Of a stretch of 64,000 nt of DNA, positions 1 to 7,966 are shown piece after piece. The notes beneath the pieces are model-generated. The model was not told the DNA's origin, made no database searches, and saw nothing but the letters and a program-made list of their open reading frames with translations. The position numbers and the translations under genes are program-made. Within the stretch, counting starts at the first letter, position 1, and every line of letters begins with the position of its first letter. The DNA lies in NCBI GenBank assembly GCA_039819065.1, contig JBCBSS010000006.1:36897-100896 (forward strand), in the 5' to 3' direction. This DNA comes from JBCBSS01 sp039819065. Its GTDB lineage: Bacteria; Bacteroidota; Bacteroidia; Cytophagales; Cyclobacteriaceae.

Positions 1-168
1 GATGATCCAGATTATCCCATTAGCATCCTTCACGAAAATGACCATTGGAAGCTGGAAATACCGGGTGAGACATTTCAATGTAAAGATATTAGTGAGCTTC
101 TACATACTTTACGTAAGGAGGCGTTGTCTATCAATGGATTAAATAAAACCCTTGATTCGGGGAGATAG
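1..168 (+). CDS. 3' end of an unidentified protein (truncated by window edge)
   Basis: Frame 1 is open from the first base and ends in TAG at 166-168, giving the last 55 residues of a protein that starts outside the window. The tail is hydrophilic with a predicted helix (residues such as ISELLHTLRKEA). I do not recognise a family. It runs on the plus strand, opposite to the cobalamin genes that follow, so it is probably not part of that operon. Confidence 0.5.
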   Translation, partial: DDPDYPISILHENDHWKLEIPGETFQCKDISELLHTLRKEALSINGLNKTLDSGR

Positions 169-636
169 AAAAAGACTACGCTTCTGTTGGTCTTTTGACC
201 AACAGCTGGCTCTGAAGTAAGAAGCTATACATTTAGGTTCTTTGATATTTGTTTTTCCATAAAAAGCCACGTTCAACTTCTTGTAAAGTGCTTCTCCGAC
301 ATTCTGTGATAAATTTTGAATCTAGAAATTTTCACTTTTGTTGAGCTTTCAAGTTTTGGGAGATTTGATGACCAACATTCGACCAAACGGCATTTGGATA
401 CTCTGACTTTCATTTAGCCTTCATTTCTTTTCCTTAGATGAAAAGAAACGAAGCAAAGAAAAATCAAGCCAAAATTTAACCTTCAGCCCACACCCCCAAG
501 CTGGCCCGGAATTTTGGCAGCCAGCCGCACTCGTACTAGCCCAAATAGTCTCTAGCCATCAAATTTTGAATCAATCATCCAGAACGATATACATTAACCA
601 TTGATAGCTGATTCCGTTTTGTTGGAATACTTTCTT
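169..636. other. Intergenic stretch with two hairpins, no gene
   Basis: No convincing coding frame. It holds the first copy of a 64-bp direct repeat (184-247) and a perfect 9-bp inverted repeat TTTCTTTTC / GAAAAGAAA at 424-432 and 440-448. The second hairpin resembles one at 30451-30477 (CTACTTTTTC / GAAAAAGTAG); both are followed by degenerate A-rich DNA. Confidence 0.5.
184..247 (+). repeat. Direct repeat, copy 1, headed by a perfect hairpin
   Basis: Begins with a perfect 9-bp stem CTGTTGGTC / GACCAACAG around a 4-nt loop and continues with TGAAGTAAGAAG and ATTTAGGTTCT. A second copy lies exactly 1020 bp downstream at 1204-1267 with scattered substitutions. The two flank the CWC gene and its surroundings. 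Confidence 0.7.
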
Positions 637-864
637 TCAATGTCTATACTTTTCTATTTTCTTTTCAGACTTCTTTTGGTTGTAGATATGTTTCTCTTCT
701 ATCATACAGGATGCACAGAGACAGTCCGAGTACTGTTCTCTTAAGTGTTGCCTTTCTTCATCATTGAGTTGAACATGCGCACACTGACACAAGGAAATAG
801 CGCCCACTTTACATTCAAATGGTTTTCCGCACCTCGGGCATTTCTTTACTTCATGTTCAGGCAT
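637..864 (-). CDS. Cysteine-rich CWC-type small protein
   Basis: A 75-residue protein with two CxxC-type knuckles: CPRCGKPFEC near the start, CQC at about residue 26, and CLCASC at about 48. The pattern and length match the cysteine-rich CWC family (Pfam Cys_rich_CWC), probably a small zinc- or other metal-binding protein. The biochemical role is unknown. It sits just downstream of the minus-strand cobalamin genes, about 450 bp from the adenosyltransferase, so co-transcription is uncertain. The C-terminal 20 residues are lysine-rich and lack cysteines. Assignment rests on cysteine spacing only. Confidence 0.7.
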   Translation of the reverse strand: MPEHEVKKCPRCGKPFECKVGAISLCQCAHVQLNDEERQHLREQYSDCLCASCMIEEKHIYNQKKSEKKIEKYRH

Positions 865-1317
865 AGTGTGATAATTTAAGGGCAGGTCATGGATGGCCTG
901 CTGTTATGCTTAAAAGGCACAAAGGCATAAAACCTCAGCAATCAGATACTATGACAACTAGAATTCCTATTTCTTTTGTCTAACTTCCTACGTCTCTCAA
1001 CTAGATTCCTAAGTCTCTCAAGCTACGCAAGATCGCAAGGGAATGACGCCAGATGCTCATTCATACATTTATTTTTACCTAATTCTAAGTAATTTCATCT
1101 ATCTCTTGTATCGGTTTACCCTGATAAGTTGCTTCCCGGAAAGGCATAGCCGGTTAAAAGTAGGCAAATTTGCTTACTGTTAATTGTTAACTGCCTTACG
1201 CCCCTGTTGGTCTTGTGACCAACAGCTTGTAGTGAAGTGAGAAGTTACATATTTAGGTTCTATGATAGCATGTTTGTTGGTGAAAACACCAACAAAGGCG
1301 TTAAACCTAAGAAAGCC
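865..1317. other. Intergenic stretch with repeat copy 2
   Basis: About 450 bp without a supported gene. A 60-codon plus-strand frame at 1237-1419 runs through the repeat and then antisense into the adenosyltransferase, so it is not credible. Besides the direct repeat at 1204-1267 there is a small stem TGTTGGTG / CACCAACA near 1274-1293 that could terminate the adenosyltransferase transcript. Confidence 0.4.
1204..1267 (+). repeat. Direct repeat, copy 2
   Basis: Partner of 184-247 at a constant offset of 1020 bp. It keeps the perfect stem CTGTTGGTC / GACCAACAG (loop TTGT instead of TTTT) and the shared tail ATTTAGGTTCT. Substitutions fall mostly outside the stem, which suggests that the hairpin is what is conserved. 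Confidence 0.7.
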
Positions 1318-1899
1318 TTAACTTTTCTTCTTCCGCTTGTACAAGAAAAGATTCCATTTTTCTTCTGCCACGCCATGCTTGTCCATTTCAGCGCGCGCCA
1401 TGGTGAAGAAGAGATCTGACAAACGGTTGATGTAGGCAGTAACATACTCTTCTACACAATCTGGGTCTTCATCTACGAGGCTAAATAAGGCGCGTTCCCC
1501 ACGTCGCACTTGGGTTCTGCAGACGTGACATAAAGCGGATACTTCGTTGCCTCCTGGGAGTAGAAAATAATCAGAAGGGCTACTCATTGCGCCTTCCAAT
1601 TCATCAATCCATTCTTCACAGAAAGTGGCTCCGTCTACCGGTCGAGGATTAGGGTTTTCTTTGTTGGAATCGGAGGGTCGTGCCAGATGCGACATCATAT
1701 CCATGAAGTCCTTTTGAATGCGGTGCAGATTCCCTTGCCATTCGTGGTCTGGCCCAAGCTTGGCACGAAGCAAACCGATGGTGCTATTTACCTCATCCAG
1801 AGTCCCGATGCATTCTATTCTTGCACTATTTTTAGATTCCCTCTTTCCTCCGAATACTCCCGTAGTTCCTTTATCTCCTTTTCTTGTGTAGATTTTCAT
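1318..1899 (-). CDS. Cob(I)yrinic acid a,c-diamide adenosyltransferase, PduO type
   Basis: Transfers the 5'-deoxyadenosyl group of ATP to cob(I)alamin or a precursor, giving the coenzyme form. The 193-residue length fits the PduO/MMAB class. Visible family motifs are the N-terminal ATP-binding segment YTRKGDKGTTGVFGG, GTLDEVNS (about residues 32-39), RTQVRRGERALF (about 128-140) and YINRLSDLFF (about 156-165). It is unrelated to the CobO/BtuR fold. It is the most downstream of the minus-strand corrinoid genes, 116 bp after the P-loop NTPase gene, so it may share their transcript. The start ATG at 1899 immediately precedes the conserved N-terminus. The function is secure at family level. Confidence 0.93.
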   Translation of the reverse strand: MKIYTRKGDKGTTGVFGGKRESKNSARIECIGTLDEVNSTIGLLRAKLGPDHEWQGNLHRIQKDFMDMMSHLARPSDSNKENPNPRPVDGATFCEEWIDELEGAMSSPSDYFLLPGGNEVSALCHVCRTQVRRGERALFSLVDEDPDCVEEYVTAYINRLSDLFFTMARAEMDKHGVAEEKWNLFLYKRKKKS

Positions 1900-2015
1900 A
1901 TCTATTGTAGCTTATTGGTTTATCCTACTTGGTCAAACTAAGACCCGCCGCCATTGATGGATATTTTTCGCCAGCAATTCAACGACTTTTTGATCCGGTA
2001 TAGAAAACAAATCAC

Positions 2016-2573
2016 TCAAAGTGATTCGCTATTCGGATCGCTCGAAAATACTATGTTTTTGATAAACTCAACCCTATTTAAGACACTATCCTTAGGGAGT
2101 ACGATAATTTCGAATCCCTTTTCGCGATAGTTTTTCTCCAGTACTTTTTCCAATTCTATACAGTAGTCAAACTCTTGTTGCCGCTGTTCATCTTTATGAA
2201 AAATAGCTCCCCAGGTGGGAGCGAAAAATACGGTTTTACGAAATTTATCATGGTACGGAAAATGGTCGAGTGATGATGGTACAGGTTTACCTTCTACATG
2301 GAGATAAGCGATCAGATCTAGCATGGAGCGATCGGTAAATAAGGCTTGAGGGTTTGAGTCAAGTTCAGTGATAGATACTTCATAGACCAATTCAGTGAAC
2401 TTATTCAAGTCTTGCCATGGCATTCCCTTTCCACCTTTTTCTTGCTCACTGACAATAACCTTTCTGGAAACCTCATGTATGCAAGGATATTCCTTTTCAA
2501 GGGCGTTGATCAGCGTGGTTTTTCCTGTGCCCGGAGCACCCGTAATGACATATTTCTTAGTGTATGGAGTCAT
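2016..2573 (-). CDS. AAA_28-type P-loop NTPase in the cobalamin cluster
   Basis: A 185-residue single-domain NTPase with Walker A GAPGTGKTT at about residues 12-20 and an acidic strand (FTDRSMLDLIAYL, about 79-91) that could be Walker B or a sensor. This layout resembles the AAA_28 group of predicted ATPases/kinases. Its start overlaps the end of cbiB by 17 bp, which implies translational coupling and a corrinoid-related role. No bifunctional adenosylcobinamide kinase (CobU) is visible in the window, so a nucleotide-loop kinase role can be imagined, but nothing in the sequence proves it. It could also be a metallochaperone-like GTPase/ATPase. The family call is fair and the function is unknown. 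Confidence 0.65.
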   Translation of the reverse strand: MTPYTKKYVITGAPGTGKTTLINALEKEYPCIHEVSRKVIVSEQEKGGKGMPWQDLNKFTELVYEVSITELDSNPQALFTDRSMLDLIAYLHVEGKPVPSSLDHFPYHDKFRKTVFFAPTWGAIFHKDEQRQQEFDYCIELEKVLEKNYREKGFEIIVLPKDSVLNRVEFIKNIVFSSDPNSESL

Positions 2574-3564
2574 TCAGAAAGTAAAAAATCGTGCAATATA
2601 AAAGGATAACGAGGATGCTACTGGCCCAATTTGCGTAAGAGGCTGTTTTCAAGTCGTGATCGGTAAGGGTACGAGCATTATTCCCGATGTATGGTTTTTC
2701 CACCAGTTTCCCATGGTAGTAATTAGGGCCTCCAAATTGGCAGTTGAGAATATAGGCCAAAGCTGCCTCAGGATATCCTGCATTGGGGCTTGAGTGCTTC
2801 CTACCTTCTCGAAAGACAAAACTTAAACCCTTAGGCTTACCGGTAACGATCAACATCAAGATGGCGGTGATTCTGGCCGGGATGAAGTTGGCTACATCAT
2901 CAAGCTTGGCGGCAAACTTTCCAAACGCCTTGTACCGGTCGGATTTGTAGCCGATCATAGAATCTAAGGTATTGATCATCTTATAAGCTGCGGCTCCAGG
3001 CACGCCTAGAATGAAATAGTAAAAAAGGGGGGCGATCACTCCATCGCTCAAGTTCTCTGAAAGGGTCTCCATGGTAGCCGTGCGTATCTGCTGTTCATTG
3101 AGGTTTGAAGTATCCCTGCCTACAATCCATGATAGCCGTTTTCTTCCTGCCTCCAATCCTTCTTTTCTCAGGACATTAAATACCGCTTGTCCCTCTTTGA
3201 TCAGGGTTCGATTAGCGAGACAGTAGAACAAAATCACAACAGCCAATACTTCGGCAAGGACTGTATTGATCATTCGCAACCCTATAAGCAGGAAATAAGT
3301 CAGGGTATAGGCCATAGCCACAAGAAAAACGGCTAAAATCAGTCCCTTTATAAATTTATTTTGGCCTTTGTTCAGTGCCTTCTCACCTGCAGAAATAGCA
3401 TTTCCAAAAAGCACAATCAAATGAGGTAGCCAACGGGGATCACCCAGTAAGGAGTCCAATACAAAAGCAGTCAACAAGATATAGATTGGCGCTATTTCCA
3501 ATGTTGAAGAGCTTTTATGAGGCTGGCATTTGCCACCGGACTTTGTGTAGCCAATCGTATACAT
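2557..3564 (-). CDS. cbiB: Adenosylcobinamide-phosphate synthase CbiB/CobD
   Basis: Integral membrane enzyme that joins adenosylcobyric acid to aminopropanol (phosphate), giving adenosylcobinamide (phosphate). Family hallmarks are LDSLLGDPRWLPH near the N-terminus, ENLSDGVIAPLFYY (about residues 170-183) and NTLDSMIGYKSDRY (about 198-211), among four to five hydrophobic segments. The longest frame starts at 3564 and overlaps the upstream aminotransferase gene by 73 bp. The conserved part begins only around residue 27 (IYILLTAFVLD), so the true start may be a non-ATG codon such as the TTG near 3498. It belongs to the late cobalamin assembly operon with its two upstream neighbours. Confidence 0.93.
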   Translation of the reverse strand: MYTIGYTKSGGKCQPHKSSSTLEIAPIYILLTAFVLDSLLGDPRWLPHLIVLFGNAISAGEKALNKGQNKFIKGLILAVFLVAMAYTLTYFLLIGLRMINTVLAEVLAVVILFYCLANRTLIKEGQAVFNVLRKEGLEAGRKRLSWIVGRDTSNLNEQQIRTATMETLSENLSDGVIAPLFYYFILGVPGAAAYKMINTLDSMIGYKSDRYKAFGKFAAKLDDVANFIPARITAILMLIVTGKPKGLSFVFREGRKHSSPNAGYPEAALAYILNCQFGGPNYYHGKLVEKPYIGNNARTLTDHDLKTASYANWASSILVILLYCTIFYFLNDSIH

Positions 3565-4499
3565 TCACCTTCTAGGCGTTTGAAATTGGTCGCATCACGA
3601 ATCAGCATACCATGTTGTGTAGCCAAATATTCTTTCAGTGAAGCGGCAGTACCTTTTTTCAATTCGGCTAGAAAATAGCTGGTGTGGCTCGGTTTTACTT
3701 CCAACCAACTGATAGCTGAAAGGTCTTGAACGAATTTTCTAGTTTCTTCGAGCAGTTTATCAACATTGAAGCGCCAACGGTCGTAATACTCAAACAATTG
3801 CAATCCAGCTTGAATGGCTAATGCATTTACGCTCCAAGGCATTTTTTTAATCAGAAGCCGCTCAATAACCCTTGAGGGAGCAACAACATAGCCAAGCCGT
3901 ATCCCGGGAATGGTGAAAGTCTTGGTCAAAGAGCGAACAACAATTAGATTATCAAAGCGCTGAACCAAAGGTACAACAGACTCAATTTGATTGGTGAATT
4001 CAATGTAGGCTTCGTCTATCACAAATGTCGTGGAAGGTGCCGCTTCAATAAGTCGAGTTAACTCTGGTGTTGGTATAATACTGCCATCCGGGTTATTGGG
4101 GTTACAAATGAAAACGAGTTGATAATTGCCGGGTGTCCGCGCTGCTTTATCAACCAATTGGTAGTCTAACCCATGGATTCTGCAGGCGTCTTCGTATTCC
4201 GAGAAGGTAGGTGCAACGATTGCCGCAGAACCGCCTGAAAATACATGTGCGATTAAATAAAATGCTTCCGTAGCTCCATTAGTAAATAAGAATTGGTTAC
4301 GGTCTAGCTGAAATTTATTGGATGCAGCTTCATTCAGCTCTTCCGCAGCCGGAGAAGGGTAGTTTTGAATCGTATGTGCAGCAGATGAAATTTCGGCTAA
4401 CAGTTCAGGTGGGCACCCCCTGTAATACACATTAGAACTGAAGTTGTGCTTTATTTCAGCATGATAAAGATGACGATCGTCTCCGTGTCCGTTGATCAT
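3492..4499 (-). CDS. L-threonine-O-3-phosphate decarboxylase-like PLP enzyme (CobD/CobC type)
   Basis: A fold-type I PLP enzyme of the histidinol-phosphate aminotransferase family. In cobalamin loci these decarboxylate threonine phosphate to aminopropanol phosphate, the substrate for the CbiB next door. Evidence is the N-terminal NGHGDD segment, CNPNNPDG at about residues 132-139, DEAYIEF at 162-168, and SLTKTFTIPGIRLGY with the probable Schiff-base Lys193. The length of 335 is typical. The ATG overlaps the stop of cbiP (4-bp ATGA-type overlap), showing tight coupling. HisC itself is less likely given the context and the CobD-like N-terminus. Confidence 0.88.
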   Translation of the reverse strand: MINGHGDDRHLYHAEIKHNFSSNVYYRGCPPELLAEISSAAHTIQNYPSPAAEELNEAASNKFQLDRNQFLFTNGATEAFYLIAHVFSGGSAAIVAPTFSEYEDACRIHGLDYQLVDKAARTPGNYQLVFICNPNNPDGSIIPTPELTRLIEAAPSTTFVIDEAYIEFTNQIESVVPLVQRFDNLIVVRSLTKTFTIPGIRLGYVVAPSRVIERLLIKKMPWSVNALAIQAGLQLFEYYDRWRFNVDKLLEETRKFVQDLSAISWLEVKPSHTSYFLAELKKGTAASLKEYLATQHGMLIRDATNFKRLEGECIRLATQSPVANASLIKALQHWK

Positions 4500-5953
4500 C
4501 CTTCTTCACTGTTTTTGATAATGGCATGCATATCCAGGTGCTGATCAACCCAATCTGCCAGCTTATCGTATTGTTCTTCCTTGAAGGATAAATAGTCTTT
4601 CGCTTGTGCCTTCTCATCTTTTAAACGGAGCAATTCATTCACAACCACCGGATTGTCCAAGATGCCATGAAGATAAGTCCCCCAGCTCTTGTCGCCATCA
4701 AAGTAGCCTTCCGGCGAGCCATCTATTAAATTGAGATGTTGACCATCAGAAACATCTGTTTCTCCCATATGGATTTCGTACCCCACGCAGGTGGTATCGT
4801 AATGCTTAAAAGTAAAGCGCTGCTGGGTTACGGTTTTTTCTTTGGTCAGTGTGGTGGTAATATCGAATAAGCCCATGCCCTTTTCTTTACCTCGATTGCT
4901 CTCCACATTGGAAGGGTCAGCAATCCATTGACCCATCATTTGATACCCGCCACAAATGCCAATGATGGGTATTTTTCGATACAATTCTTGGATGGTTTCG
5001 CTGATGCCATCCTCTTTCAAGCCCACTAAGTCTTCAATGGTATTTTTAGTACCGGGTATGATAAGCACATCGGCCTTCTTCAACTCTTCCTTATCTCTGG
5101 TGAAATATAGGTTGATCAATGGCTCTTGTTCTATCGCCTGAAAGTCAGTATAGTTTGACATATAATTCAGGTGTACAACCGCTACATTCAGCTTATCTTC
5201 TTGAGCGGTGGTTTTCCTTTGACTGAGAGCCACCGAGTCTTCCTCTTCCAGTACAATATCAAAAGCAAAAGGTAACACCCCGAGTACCGGTGTCTCTGTT
5301 AAATCTTCCATCATTTTTCTACCTTCTTCAAAAAGGGTGTAGTCTCCTCGAAATTTATTGATGATAATCCCCTTTACCAGCTTGCGTTCCCATTCTTCAA
5401 GCAGTGCGATCGTGCCATAGACACTTCCAAATACACCGCCTTTGTCGATATCAGCCACAAGATAAACGCAGGCATTGGCCGCTCGAGCCATGCGCATATT
5501 GACAATATCCCGGTGCTTCAAATTCAGTTCGCTGATACTGCCTGCTCCTTCCATTACTACCGGACTAAAGGTGTTATCGAGGGTGTGGAAAGCGGTTTGT
5601 GCTTCCTCAAAGAGCTCACTTTTGTTGTTAGAAAAGTATTCCTTGGCCGTCTGATTGCCCACAGGCTTGCCATACAATATGACTTGGGACATATTGGTAG
5701 TTGATGGTTTTAACAAAATGGGATTCATTTCTACCATCGGCGCCAGTTTACTGGCCTCTGCTTGAACTGCCTGCGCTCGGCCAATTTCTAACCCATCTGG
5801 GGTAGAAAAACTGTTGAGCGACATGTTTTGTGCTTTGAAAGGCGCAGGGTTAAAACCATTGTTTTTCAGCCATCTACAGATTCCGGTCGTTATCCAGCTC
5901 TTTCCCACGTCAGATCCGGTTCCCACAATCATAATTGGCCTTAGTTTTCCCAT
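4496..5953 (-). CDS. cbiP: Cobyric acid synthase CbiP/CobQ
   Basis: Glutamine- and ATP-dependent amidase that converts adenosylcobyrinic acid a,c-diamide to adenosylcobyric acid (amides b, d, e, g). The 485-residue protein has an N-terminal dethiobiotin-synthetase-like ATP domain (GTGSDVGKSW, residues 11-20; FKAQNMSLNS, 39-48) and a C-terminal class I glutamine amidotransferase domain with nucleophile Cys334 in GICGGYQMMG and His429 in YLHGILDN. It is the first gene of the minus-strand operon. The region upstream (5954-6300) should hold its promoter but I see no clear riboswitch on the minus strand. Confidence 0.96.
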   Translation of the reverse strand: MGKLRPIMIVGTGSDVGKSWITTGICRWLKNNGFNPAPFKAQNMSLNSFSTPDGLEIGRAQAVQAEASKLAPMVEMNPILLKPSTTNMSQVILYGKPVGNQTAKEYFSNNKSELFEEAQTAFHTLDNTFSPVVMEGAGSISELNLKHRDIVNMRMARAANACVYLVADIDKGGVFGSVYGTIALLEEWERKLVKGIIINKFRGDYTLFEEGRKMMEDLTETPVLGVLPFAFDIVLEEEDSVALSQRKTTAQEDKLNVAVVHLNYMSNYTDFQAIEQEPLINLYFTRDKEELKKADVLIIPGTKNTIEDLVGLKEDGISETIQELYRKIPIIGICGGYQMMGQWIADPSNVESNRGKEKGMGLFDITTTLTKEKTVTQQRFTFKHYDTTCVGYEIHMGETDVSDGQHLNLIDGSPEGYFDGDKSWGTYLHGILDNPVVVNELLRLKDEKAQAKDYLSFKEEQYDKLADWVDQHLDMHAIIKNSEEG

Positions 5954-6070
5954 TAAATAGCAGTTTGTCTTACACTAAGAATAAAGTCATACTGAAACAT
6001 GTGTCGAAATTAGATGAAATGTAAAAGAAATACATAATTCAAGACCTTTTGAGTTAAGCATTACTTGACC

Positions 6071-6104
6071 CTCCTTCGCATTCGCTTCGGTAGACAAGAA
6101 GGTG
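6071..6104 (+). repeat. REP-like repeat, left copy of an inverted pair
   Basis: The 34 bp here (CTCCTTCGC...GTAGACAAGAAGGT) match the reverse complement of 6705-6738 at roughly three quarters of positions. The shared core is CCTTCGC and AGACAAGAAGGT. The pair brackets the riboswitch and its leader. Confidence 0.55.
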
Positions 6105-6288
6105 ATGTTTAACTTCCTGATTCTCAGTGCCGAAAATATGCGTCTAGGGTTCTACCCAGGGATTTGATGCCATTTATTAGTATTCGACACAAGCGTTCGT
6201 ATTGACTAGGGGTTAGAAATTTTACAGTTTTTTAGGCTATTCGATGACCTCATTGCAGGACACATTATTCAAAGTCGTGAATAAATAC

Positions 6289-6296
6289 TACTTTCG
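6289..6296 (+). promoter_or_regulatory. Possible -7 element for the riboswitch transcript
   Basis: TACTTTCG matches the Bacteroidota -7 consensus TAnnTTTG with one mismatch and lies 5-15 bp before the predicted riboswitch 5' end. No clear TTG is seen at the usual -33 distance, so this is weak. Confidence 0.3.
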
Positions 6297-6300
6297 TATC

Positions 6301-6515
6301 GGTTTGGTGGACTTTCTTCTTATCTGAAGAAAGCCTTAAAATGGGAATCCGGTGGACTGTCGATCGGCGGTAAATCCGGAGCTGTACCCGCAACTGTGAA
6401 TCCTATATAAATTCTGAAAACTCATTCGCCACTGTTCAAATCCCGATAGCTATCGGGAGGATGGGAAGGCTTCAGAATATGGATAAGCCAGGAGACCTGC
6501 CAAAACATACCTACA
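6301..6515 (+). promoter_or_regulatory. Cobalamin riboswitch (B12 element)
   Basis: Carries the conserved aptamer segments in the right order: AAAATGGGAATCCGGTG at about 6338-6353, AATCCGGAGCTGTACCCGC with CAACTG at about 6373-6396, and the B12 box GCCAGGAGACCTGCC at 6487-6501. Between them a peripheral arm holds a perfect 18-bp palindrome, 6441-6458. It senses adenosylcobalamin or related corrinoids and usually represses when bound. It points at the plus-strand membrane/CobN cassette, not at the minus-strand biosynthesis genes. The distance from the aptamer to the first start codon (6770) is about 250 bp, unusually long. Confidence 0.93.
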
Positions 6516-6704
6516 TCACGGCTTTCGGGATTAAAAGCAAGTGATACATGCTGTTAGATCACATACTTCATAGTTTTTCATGAAGATGGTGTGTATTGCT
6601 TAATGCCATAAGTCTGGATTTCGGAATTGAATAAATGGTATTAATACTAAGGTAATACCCTGTATCCGAGCTTCCGGGGCAAAGCCCTAAGGAATTAAAC
6701 CGCA

Positions 6705-6738
6705 ACCTTCTTGTCTGCCATAGCAGTCGCGAAGGCAG
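6705..6738 (-). repeat. REP-like repeat, right copy of an inverted pair
   Basis: Inverted partner of 6071-6104, sharing ACCTTCTTGTCT and GCGAAGG. It lies in the riboswitch leader just before the first gene. Its TCTGCC...GGCAGA ends could form a small hairpin close to the ribosome binding site region. Confidence 0.5.
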
Positions 6739-6769
6739 ATTAAGTGTTGATGAAAATGGCATTTAAGGA

Positions 6770-7375
6770 ATGACTATCGACTTTACTCTTGTATGTCTGC
6801 AAACGATTTTTCTCATGCTCTATGGGATGAATGGCATGGTTGAGTCCATTGCTAATGACAAAAGGCGTTGGATAGCGACTTTTGCCGCTTTTTTGATGGG
6901 TTCCATGTTTTGTATTTTTCTAGAGAACCATGTAAAAAGCAATATTCAATTGATTTTACTATTGCTTTTGGGGTTGGATTACCTAATCCACTTACGAGTT
7001 TCTGATGCTCGCAGCCCAGGAAAAACACTAGTCTCAGCCTTGATAGCTTTTATGGCTTATAGCTCGATGCATTTTCAACTAGAACTGAACATGGTATGGC
7101 TAGTCGTTCCGTTTTTCTTGGTGGCTAACATTGGGATAATCAATAAGTGGCCTGACTTTCTTACGAACTTACAAGAGTATTTTCTAAAAGCCGGAGCACT
7201 AATCACCTTACTCTTTATGCTGGAACCTGTGGCTATAAGCGTGCAGCAAAACCTAAAACCAGTGGCTACTATTCCTATATCCTCCATTATCAATACACAA
7301 AACTTCTTGCTGCTAGGTGCACTATTGGTGCTGGTGCTGGGAGGCTTTTTGTGGAAAGAAAAATTAAGACCTTGA
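6770..7375 (+). CDS. Polytopic inner-membrane protein of the riboswitch-controlled CobN cassette
   Basis: A 201-residue protein with six to seven hydrophobic segments (about 5-22, 34-50, 57-71, 84-100, 105-122, 136-155 and 173-194) and short loops. It has no catalytic motif that I recognise. Position and size recall HmuT-type or DUF2162-type proteins that accompany CobN homologues and ExbB-like channels in other bacteria and archaea; this is inference from context. The ATG is preceded by AAGGA. Four bases separate its stop from the next gene, so the two are co-transcribed. Expected expression is when B12 is scarce, through the riboswitch upstream. It may be part of a transport or energy-coupling complex. 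Confidence 0.65.
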   Translation: MTIDFTLVCLQTIFLMLYGMNGMVESIANDKRRWIATFAAFLMGSMFCIFLENHVKSNIQLILLLLLGLDYLIHLRVSDARSPGKTLVSALIAFMAYSSMHFQLELNMVWLVVPFFLVANIGIINKWPDFLTNLQEYFLKAGALITLLFMLEPVAISVQQNLKPVATIPISSIINTQNFLLLGALLVLVLGGFLWKEKLRP

Positions 7376-7379
7376 ACAT

Positions 7380-7958
7380 ATGAATATTCTAGAATCGACC
7401 TTACTGGCCATTGCCAACCTGCTTTACTATCCCGTCATTGGAGGTGTGCTGTTTGTATTGGCGCATCAAGCAGTTGCGGTGGGCAAGTTGATGAGCGAAC
7501 TGAAGCAGAGACGCAGCCAAAATTTTAAAAGGGTCAAAGCTTTTGAAGCAGAATGCAAAGATTATTTCAATGCACCTGCGTCGACCTACAAAGCCATCGA
7601 GTCAGACCTTATCTACAAGCTTCGCAAGTGGCATCAAAGCTACGGCAAGTCGCTCAGCGCGAACCGCTTAATGATCAAGGTGGGGCCTTCTTTGGGGCTT
7701 ATGGGTACGTTGATCCCCATGGGAACGGCGCTCGCATCCCTGTCTCAAGGTGACCTCATGATTATGTCCGCCAATATGGTAACTGCATTTACTACCACGG
7801 TAGTCGGTATGGCTTGCGGGCTGACCGCTTTTCTGATGCATTTCAAGCAAAACGAATGGATGAAAAGAGACCTACTAGAATGTGAGTCCTTTTGTGAAAG
7901 GAGTCTAGTAGAATGGGAAACTGCGGAAGCACAAACAGAAAAACTAATCAACAGTTAA
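7380..7958 (+). CDS. MotA/TolQ/ExbB-type proton channel subunit
   Basis: A 192-residue membrane protein with an N-terminal membrane helix (about 8-32), a cytoplasmic charged loop, and two helices toward the C-terminus. The signature GPSLGLMGTLIPMGTAL lies at about residues 100-116 and TAFTTTVVGMACGLTAFL at about 139-156, both as in ExbB/TolQ, which use proton motive force to drive periplasmic partners. It resembles HmuU of the Bacteroidota hmu locus. No ExbD or TonB is encoded beside it; the following small single-pass protein may take the ExbD role. The coupling to a CobN homologue suggests energised corrinoid, cobalt or tetrapyrrole handling at the periplasmic side. Confidence 0.85.
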   Translation: MNILESTLLAIANLLYYPVIGGVLFVLAHQAVAVGKLMSELKQRRSQNFKRVKAFEAECKDYFNAPASTYKAIESDLIYKLRKWHQSYGKSLSANRLMIKVGPSLGLMGTLIPMGTALASLSQGDLMIMSANMVTAFTTTVVGMACGLTAFLMHFKQNEWMKRDLLECESFCERSLVEWETAEAQTEKLINS

Positions 7959-7966
7959 AACACGGG

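Larger units (their letters stand above)
5954..6300. other. Divergent control region between cbiP and the riboswitch
   Basis: About 350 bp without a credible gene. It contains one member of a GC-richer inverted repeat pair (6071-6104) and, at its right end, a possible promoter for the riboswitch transcript. No riboswitch motif is visible for the minus-strand cbiP operon. Confidence 0.5.

Noticed and set aside
184..1267. CRISPR array
   Set aside because: Only two copies, 1 kb apart, no regular spacers and no cas genes.
1237..1419. Plus-strand 60-residue frame over the repeat and the adenosyltransferase 3' end
   Set aside because: Half of it is antisense to a well-supported gene and the rest is a hairpin repeat; no family features.
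7913..7966. Longer start for the DUF2149-like gene
   Set aside because: Would overlap the channel gene by 46 bp and add residues that do not resemble the family; ATG 7967 fits better.
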